A DNA stretch of 37,565 nucleotides, taken from the NCBI GenBank assembly GCA_947455215.1, contig CANGNA010000039.1, forward strand, positions 1-37,565, in the 5' to 3' direction. Both the position numbers and the translations under genes were made by a program. The notes under the pieces were generated by a model. That model made no database searches. It was not told the origin of the DNA and worked only from the letters and a program-made list of their open reading frames with translations. Shown in pieces: positions 32,923-37,565 of the stretch. The DNA comes from Chitinophagaceae bacterium. GTDB taxonomy: Bacteria > Bacteroidota > Bacteroidia > Chitinophagales > Chitinophagaceae. The first letter of the stretch is position 1; every line of letters begins with the position of its first letter.

Positions 32923-33945
32923 TAAAAGATACAGCATATTCAGTATCTCATTTAGCGAATATGGCCTTAGAGTGGGAATAATAGACATATTGCTCCCCAA
33001 CAAGAAATTGGTTTGCTGGTAATAATAAAGGGTAGAACCATTATAACCGATCACCACAAGGTCGGCAGTAATATCTGATGGCACTTCATATCCATTGGGC
33101 AGAGAGAACACATGCGATGCACTGTCGTAGTCGGTCACCGGTACCACGGCATTTATCTGGGGGAAGACCAGGAATACAGCAGTATTAGAGTTATTGAAGT
33201 CAGACGAGGCCGGAGATACAGATATGTTGGTCAGCTGTGTGGTTACCTGGTAAGGGTAAGCGCAACCCACCCATCCCAGTGCAGCGCAGGAATCAAAAAC
33301 GTTGTAATTGCGATACACATTGGTAGTATCTACTTTGGTACCTGATGTATCTACCAGGTATACCGACTGAGTATCCAGAACTGTGCCAATGCAGTATGCC
33401 CCAGTCATCAGGCCCACCCTGTTCCAGCGAATGGTGGAATCTTCATTTCCCGAATGACCATAATACAGATCGCGCTGTTCCTGCGAATGGGCTGGGGCCA
33501 GGAAGCACACACCATATTTGTTAATGGCCACGCTGCCACCATCGCGCGCTGCTGTAATGTATAGCTCGCCATTGTTTTTCAACAATTGATTGCCACTCAG
33601 GTTTACGCTTCTGTTGGCAATAGCGGCACCGGCACCATATAACTCCAATACCGAAAGGCGTATAGTATCTCCGTTCAACAGGTTACCTGCACCATCTTTG
33701 AAAGAGTAAGGATAAAATTTCAGCTTGGTGCCCTTCGACAGACGCACTTCAGTATACACGCCGGCCACTACCGTTATTTGCTGGCTTCCACCCTTCAGGT
33801 AAGAAAAGCCCATATCCAATAGCCAATGTGTGTTCGGGTTCACCGGCGTTACCTGGCTCGAGGTGTAATCCGATTTACGGCAAGCACTCATGAGCAGTAT
33901 GAAAATACCACAGGCAAGAGTCAATATGGAGCGAGATCTGTTCAC
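32920..33945 (-). CDS. Lipoprotein of unknown function, GTG start
   Basis: A 341-residue protein with a lipoprotein signal peptide: a hydrophobic stretch LTLACGIFILLMSAC ending in the lipobox LMSAC with Cys22 as the lipid site. The rest is beta-rich with repeated Tyr, Ser and Thr strands and no recognised domain; the region around GGSQQITVVAGVYTEVRLSK resembles the carbohydrate-binding-like folds of Bacteroidota surface lipoproteins only loosely. The first codon is GTG (33945); no ATG is available before the signal peptide. It stands alone between convergent and divergent neighbours, with no TAnnTTTG box upstream. Confidence 0.78.
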   Translation of the reverse strand: MNRSRSILTLACGIFILLMSACRKSDYTSSQVTPVNPNTHWLLDMGFSYLKGGSQQITVVAGVYTEVRLSKGTKLKFYPYSFKDGAGNLLNGDTIRLSVLELYGAGAAIANRSVNLSGNQLLKNNGELYITAARDGGSVAINKYGVCFLAPAHSQEQRDLYYGHSGNEDSTIRWNRVGLMTGAYCIGTVLDTQSVYLVDTSGTKVDTTNVYRNYNVFDSCAALGWVGCAYPYQVTTQLTNISVSPASSDFNNSNTAVFLVFPQINAVVPVTDYDSASHVFSLPNGYEVPSDITADLVVIGYNGSTLYYYQQTNFLLGSNMSIIPTLRPYSLNEILNMLYLL

Positions 33946-34114
33946 TTTGTGTACTATACAGGGATCGTTATATATCTATAGACGTAAATGGTTCCCATTT
34001 CGTTAGAGATCCGGGGAAATTGATATTTAATTAAAAACAAAACAATATTAATCTATTATATCTATACCAGACGCCTTCTCTCCGAAATATATACCTCGAT
34101 TAATATTCTACTGC

Positions 34115-34122
34115 TATTTTTG
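34115..34122 (+). promoter_or_regulatory. Bacteroidota -7 box TATTTTTG for the glycosyltransferase gene
   Basis: TATTTTTG matches TAnnTTTG, 18 bases before the ATG at 34141. A TTG start at 34120 overlaps the box and is rejected. No well-spaced TTG element is seen upstream. Confidence 0.45.
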
Positions 34123-34140
34123 CCCCATACTATTGCGCAC

Positions 34141-35154
34141 ATGATACTTATTGATGGTTTATATATAAATAAGGGCGGCGGTGCCGTGCTATTGCAATAC
34201 CTGGTAGAGCAGGTGCGCCTGCAGGAAAGAAAAGATGATTTTTTCTTCCTGCTCGATCCTCGCTTCAGCATACCGGCCAGCCTGCCCGCATCTCATTATA
34301 CCATCGTGCCTAACAAGATGAGTGCGCGCAAACAATTCTATCAGCAAACAGGCAGCCGCTACACCAAAGTGTTCTGTTTTGCCAATACGCCCCCACCCAT
34401 CCGGCTAAAGGTGCCGGTGTATACTTATTTCCATAACCAGAAATTGCTCGAAGCGCCCCACCGCCGCTTCGAAAAAGCCTTCTGGAAATTATACGCCAAA
34501 TACCTGGTGGTAAAGCTCTTCAACCGCAATACCGACTATTATATAGTACAAACACCACACATGGTGGAGGAAATGATGAAACTGAAGCTGAAGGATGCCG
34601 CACATTGCCTTACCATACCATTTTACGACACCGGTAAATATGCCGGCGCGCACACTCCGTTCCAGGAGCGCCCGGTAGACCATTTTGCTTTCGTAAGTAC
34701 ACCCTCTCCGCAAAAGAACTACCCCACCCTGCTCGATGCCTGGGAACACCTGCACACACTGGGGCATACTCCCGGCCTGCATATTACTATAGATGATACC
34801 GCCCCGCACCTACTGGCCCGCCTGGAGGCAATGAAGGCAAAGGGCATACAGGTGTTCAATTACAATTACATAGACCCCCGCGACCTGTATTTCAAATATC
34901 GTTACCTGGTGTGTCCATCTATCATGGAGAGTTTTGGCCTGCCATTGATAGAAAGCGTAGAAAGCGGCATGAAGGTACTGGCACCAGAGCTCGACTATGT
35001 GTATGACGTGATCAAACCCAGCATCACGTTCGACCCATGGAAAAAAGAGTCCATTGCCGATGCGGTCATCAAGGCGCTCTCTACAGACCTGCCCTACCCG
35101 GAAATAAGAGCGAAGAACGAGGTAGACATGCTAATAGGGCTGCTGGTGAACTAA
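34141..35154 (+). CDS. Glycosyltransferase, GT-B fold (family 1/4-like)
   Basis: A 337-residue cytoplasmic or membrane-associated glycosyltransferase. The start [21 protein letters not shown] is typical of GT4-like enzymes in Bacteroidota envelope clusters. The C-terminal domain has [20 protein letters not shown] (donor-side linker) and [20 protein letters not shown], the E-x7-E type motif of GT-B retaining enzymes. Donor and acceptor cannot be told. It is preceded by a promoter box and followed after 67 bases by the CoA-transferase genes, which look unrelated. Confidence 0.85.
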   Translation: MILIDGLYINKGGGAVLLQYLVEQVRLQERKDDFFFLLDPRFSIPASLPASHYTIVPNKMSARKQFYQQTGSRYTKVFCFANTPPPIRLKVPVYTYFHNQKLLEAPHRRFEKAFWKLYAKYLVVKLFNRNTDYYIVQTPHMVEEMMKLKLKDAAHCLTIPFYDTGKYAGAHTPFQERPVDHFAFVSTPSPQKNYPTLLDAWEHLHTLGHTPGLHITIDDTAPHLLARLEAMKAKGIQVFNYNYIDPRDLYFKYRYLVCPSIMESFGLPLIESVESGMKVLAPELDYVYDVIKPSITFDPWKKESIADAVIKALSTDLPYPEIRAKNEVDMLIGLLVN

Positions 35155-35221
35155 GCTGCCAATCGGGGGTGTCCAACAATACCGCAATTTCCTTTACTTT
35201 AGCATCCAAATTTGCATACCA

Positions 35222-35917
35222 ATGAACAAAGTAGTTGCCAACGCTGAAGAAGCGGTGCGTGATATACAGGATGGTGCCGTATTGATGCTGGGAGGCTTTG
35301 GCCTTTGCGGCATACCGGAGAACTGTATTGCAGCACTGGTAAAAAAAGGAACAAAGAATCTTACCTGCATATCCAACAATGCCGGTGTCGATGATTTCGG
35401 CATAGGCCTGCTGTTGCAGACCAAGCAAGTAAAGAAGATGATATCATCGTATGTGGGCGAGAATGCCGAGTTCGAACGCCAGCTGCTGAGCGGAGAACTG
35501 GAAGTGGAACTGATACCACAGGGCACACTGGCTACCCGCTGCATGGCTGCCGGCTATGGCATGCCTGCAGTGTACCTGCTGGCCGGCTACGGTACTGAAG
35601 TAGCAGAAGGCAAAGAAGTGCGCGAATTCAACGGTAAGAACTACCTGATGGAAATGGCCTTCGACAGCGACTACGCGATAGTAAAAGCATGGAAGGGCGA
35701 TAAGATGGGTAACCTTATATTTAAGGATACCGCCCGCAACTTTAACCCCCTGATGGCCATGGCCGGTAAAATAACCATAGCCGAAGTAGAAGAACTCGTA
35801 GAACCCGGCGAGCTGGATCCTATGTACATCCATACCCCCGGTATATACGTACACCGCATCTTCCAGGGCAAGGATTACGAAAAGCGCATCGAACAACGGA
35901 CGGTTAGGAAAAAATAA
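35222..35917 (+). CDS. scoA: 3-oxoacid CoA-transferase subunit A
   Basis: A 231-residue alpha subunit of a class I CoA-transferase, which moves CoA from succinyl-CoA to acetoacetate (or a related 3-oxoacid) in ketone body or branched-chain use. Hallmarks are [61 protein letters not shown]...GYGT, and [18 protein letters not shown]. The length is usual. Its partner subunit B lies 205 bases downstream, farther than in most genomes, separated by dispersed repeats. Confidence 0.93.
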   Translation: MNKVVANAEEAVRDIQDGAVLMLGGFGLCGIPENCIAALVKKGTKNLTCISNNAGVDDFGIGLLLQTKQVKKMISSYVGENAEFERQLLSGELEVELIPQGTLATRCMAAGYGMPAVYLLAGYGTEVAEGKEVREFNGKNYLMEMAFDSDYAIVKAWKGDKMGNLIFKDTARNFNPLMAMAGKITIAEVEELVEPGELDPMYIHTPGIYVHRIFQGKDYEKRIEQRTVRKK

Positions 35918-35960
35918 GAGAATGTGGTGGAATGCATTGTCGTTACGAACGCGCTCAAAA

Positions 35961-36006
35961 CACCTCCCTTTACCGTGTCTCGGCTCAGCCGACGAGGGTT
36001 GGGGTT
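35961..36006. repeat. 46-base dispersed intergenic repeat, copy 2
   Basis: It matches 31377-31422 at 42 of 46 positions and keeps the internal TCGGCT-C-AGCCGA palindrome. It lies between the two CoA-transferase subunit genes. Confidence 0.7.
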
Positions 36007-36054
36007 TAAGTAAGAACCACGACAATTTAGTCCGCCACGAGTGCCCCTGTCCGT

Positions 36055-36082
36055 ATCATGGATTCGACAAGCTCACCATGAC
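36055..36082. repeat. Imperfect palindrome with GACAAGCTCACCATGAC core
   Basis: TCATGG (36056-36061) pairs with CCATGA (36076-36081) around ATTCGACAAGCTCA. The sequence resembles the ATTCGACAAGCTCACCATGA elements scattered in Bacteroidota genomes (from memory, not checked). It ends 41 bases before subunit B. Confidence 0.45.
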
Positions 36083-36122
36083 ACTCTGTGAAACAAACGT
36101 ATAACACAAAAAAAGAAACAAA

Positions 36123-36779
36123 ATGCCTCTAAATAAAGAACAAATAGCAAAGCGCATTGCACAGGAACTGCAAGACGGTTACTATGTTAACCTCGGCATC
36201 GGCATACCGACACTCGTTGCCAACTACATACCGCAAGGCGTGAACGTTGTGCTGCAAAGCGAGAACGGCCTGCTGGGTATGGGGCCCTTCCCATTTGAAG
36301 GTGAAGAAGATGCCGACCTCATCAACGCAGGTAAGCAAACCATTACCACCCTGCCGGGCTCTGTATTCTTCGACAGCGCTATGAGCTTTGGTATGATACG
36401 CGCCGGCAAGGTAGACCTTACCGTACTGGGAGCCATGGAAGTATCGGAAAGCGGCGATATAGCCAACTGGAAGATACCCAACAAAATGGTAAAGGGTATG
36501 GGCGGCGCCATGGACCTGGTTGCTGCGGCCAAGAACATTATTGTGGCTATGCAACATACCAACCCCAAGGGCGAAAGCAAGCTGCTCCCTAAATGCTCCC
36601 TACCCCTTACAGGTGTAGGTTGTGTAAAAAAGATAGTGAGCGACCTGGGCGTATTTGACGTTACAGCCGATGGTTTTGTGTGCATAGAACACGCTCCGGG
36701 CGTAACCATAGATGAGATCAAGGCCAAAACAGCCGGCAAACTCACCATCGCTCCAAATGTGAAAGAGATGGCTGTATAA
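36123..36779 (+). CDS. scoB: 3-oxoacid CoA-transferase subunit B
   Basis: A 218-residue beta subunit. It carries the catalytic glutamate in VVLQSENGLLGMGPFP (SENGxxGxGP), which forms the glutamyl-CoA intermediate. Other hallmarks are YYVNLGIGIPTLVANYIP, GKVDLTVLGAMEVSESGDIAN and MVKGMGGAMDLVAAAKNIIV. The start at 36123 (MPLNKEQIAKRIAQEL) fits the family. Its stop codon overlaps the start of the next gene by one base (TAATG), so the two are translationally coupled. Confidence 0.94.
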   Translation: MPLNKEQIAKRIAQELQDGYYVNLGIGIPTLVANYIPQGVNVVLQSENGLLGMGPFPFEGEEDADLINAGKQTITTLPGSVFFDSAMSFGMIRAGKVDLTVLGAMEVSESGDIANWKIPNKMVKGMGGAMDLVAAAKNIIVAMQHTNPKGESKLLPKCSLPLTGVGCVKKIVSDLGVFDVTADGFVCIEHAPGVTIDEIKAKTAGKLTIAPNVKEMAV

Positions 36780-37132
36780 TGAATAATATCACCATCTACC
36801 ATAACGGAGCATGTTCCAAAAGCAAGGGTGCACTCGAGATACTGCAGGACACCGGCGCCGACTTTGACGTGCGCTGGTATCTTGCCGACCCGTTGAGTAA
36901 AGATGAGCTGCGCATGCTCCTACACAAACTGGATATGCAGCCCTCACTACTTGTGCGTAAAAGCGAGCCTGTTTATAAAGAACAATATGACGGAAAGGAA
37001 TTGACAGAAGGCCAATGGCTTGATGTACTCATAGAACATCCGGTTTTGATGGAGCGCCCTATAGTAGCCCAAGGCGATAAAGCAATTGTGGCCCGCCCAC
37101 CCGAAACCGTAAACACATTCTTATGTTCGTAG
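36779..37132 (+). CDS. ArsC/Spx-family reductase (arsenate reductase-like)
   Basis: A 117-residue thioredoxin-fold protein. The catalytic cysteine is in HNGACSKSKGALEIL; the three arginines that bind arsenate in the glutaredoxin-linked ArsC are matched by Arg in LLVRKSEP, Arg in MERPIV and Arg in VARPPE. It therefore could reduce arsenate, though close relatives (YfgD type) have unknown substrates and no ars genes are nearby. It overlaps subunit B by one base and the next gene by ten, so it is part of one operon. Confidence 0.82.
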   Translation: MNNITIYHNGACSKSKGALEILQDTGADFDVRWYLADPLSKDELRMLLHKLDMQPSLLVRKSEPVYKEQYDGKELTEGQWLDVLIEHPVLMERPIVAQGDKAIVARPPETVNTFLCS

Positions 37133-37398
37133 TTATTCTTTTTATTTGTTTTGGACTGCTCCCTTTTTCAATAGCCTGGTTCATAGGCCGCTATAAGCGC
37201 ATTGGCTTCTGGGGCAGCCTGCTACTCAGTATATTATTAACCCCTTTTATTGGTTTTCTCATCACTTCCAATTCCCGGCTTAAAAATGCACCGGGCTGCA
37301 ACTGGTGCGGCAACAAAGATAATGAGGCCGAATATTGCGGCCTGTGTGGCAAAAATGCCGCGGGCGAGTCAAAACCAGGTTTTAAAGTACGCGGCTAA
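37123..37398 (+). CDS. Small membrane protein with a zinc-ribbon tail
   Basis: A 91-residue protein with two membrane segments (VVILFICFGLLPFSIAWFIG and IGFWGSLLLSILLTPFIGFL), followed by a soluble tail with CNWCGNKDNEAEYCGLCG, a CxxC-x10-CxxC pattern that probably binds zinc. I do not recognise a named family. It overlaps the ArsC-like gene by ten bases. Confidence 0.7.
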   Translation: MFVVILFICFGLLPFSIAWFIGRYKRIGFWGSLLLSILLTPFIGFLITSNSRLKNAPGCNWCGNKDNEAEYCGLCGKNAAGESKPGFKVRG

Positions 37399-37441
37399 TG
37401 GTGCGGCACCATCAATAAGACATATGGTCACCCTAGTGACC
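37398..37441 (+). terminator. Two small hairpins after the zinc-ribbon gene
   Basis: ATGGTGC-G-GCACCAT (37398-37412) is a perfect palindrome touching the stop codon. GGTCAC/GTGACC (37426-37441, 4-base loop) follows and is trailed by CTTTCCGCTTTT. Together they may end the CoA-transferase operon. Confidence 0.35.
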
Positions 37442-37488
37442 CTTTCCGCTTTTAACTTATTAAAATACCGCCTTTTTAACTTATTGAC

Positions 37489-37496
37489 TACCTTTG
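37489..37496 (+). promoter_or_regulatory. Bacteroidota -7 box TACCTTTG for panD
   Basis: TACCTTTG matches TAnnTTTG and ends 7 bases before the panD ATG at 37504, again giving a very short leader. Confidence 0.5.
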
Positions 37497-37503
37497 CCCC
37501 GCT

Positions 37504-37565
37504 ATGCAAATAGAAGTACTGAAGTCGAAGATACATAGGGTGAAGGTCACAGAGGCCAACCTGAA
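37504..37565 (+). CDS. panD: Aspartate 1-decarboxylase precursor PanD (5' end only)
   Basis: The first 20 codons (MQIEVLKSKIHRVKVTEANL) match the N-terminus of PanD, the pyruvoyl enzyme that makes beta-alanine for pantothenate and CoA synthesis. The self-cleavage site (Gly-Ser, near residue 24) lies beyond the window. The identification rests on this short but characteristic stretch. Confidence 0.85.
   Translation, partial: MQIEVLKSKIHRVKVTEANL

Noticed and set aside
34120-34140. Upstream TTG start for the glycosyltransferase at 34141
   Set aside because: The TTG is part of the TATTTTTG promoter box; [14 protein letters not shown] is the expected family start.

Overview
The window comes from a member of the Bacteroidota, most likely of the Chitinophagaceae type. 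Evidence: type IX secretion (T9SS) sorting domains of both type A and type B; promoters of the Bacteroidota form TAnnTTTG (in two cases with an upstream TTG/TTTG element); little Shine-Dalgarno signal; frequent ATA isoleucine codons; and protein sequences (ClpC, AhcY, LutB-like, QueE) of that phylum. The species cannot be named from the sequence. Most of the window is ordinary chromosome: housekeeping genes mixed with envelope and secreted-protein genes. No tRNA, rRNA, CRISPR array, transposase or prophage gene was found.

Layout. 1-7269 (minus): three tandem paralogous genes for giant secreted proteins (one cut by the window edge), two of them seen to end in the type B T9SS sorting domain, with hairpins overlapping their stop codons. 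7438-8460 (minus): the homocysteine-methylating half of a split methionine synthase. 8588-8821: a small basic lipoprotein, convergent with clpC (8892-11432, minus) across a bidirectional terminator. 11622-14984 (plus): STAS protein, RNase Z, an alpha/beta hydrolase and a membrane glycosyltransferase. 15060-19408 (plus): S-adenosylhomocysteine hydrolase and a large M16 peptidase, each with a clear terminator. 19486-20589 (minus): secreted endonuclease I with a type A T9SS tail. 20820-22967 (plus): two tandem class A beta-lactamase-fold serine hydrolases. 23020-26025 (plus): folD, queE, uppP, purN. 26041-27549 (minus): a small beta-rich protein and a GtrB-type glycosyltransferase. 27550-28172: a 620-base gap with several hairpins and no credible gene. 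28173-29754 (minus): kdsD and two short paralogous acidic proteins of unknown function, one of 59 residues. 29946-32852 (plus): LutB-like iron-sulfur protein and a DUF7033-type polysaccharide deacetylase. 32920-33945 (minus): a lipoprotein. 34141-37565 (plus): glycosyltransferase, the two subunits of a 3-oxoacid CoA-transferase, an ArsC-family reductase, a zinc-ribbon membrane protein and the start of panD.

How the genes relate. Methyl-group metabolism appears three times (MetH half, AhcY, FolD) but not as one operon. UppP, the polyprenyl-phosphate glycosyltransferase, KdsD (LPS Kdo synthesis), the deacetylase and the other glycosyltransferases point to cell-envelope building. The less ordinary material is the paralogous pair of small proteins at 29180-29754, the 3' hairpins and overlapping inverted repeats of the secreted-protein cluster, promoters placed so close to ATG that transcripts may be leaderless, a dispersed intergenic repeat that separates the CoA-transferase subunits, and the structured gap at 27.6-28.2 kb. 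I see no clear new defence or mobile system.
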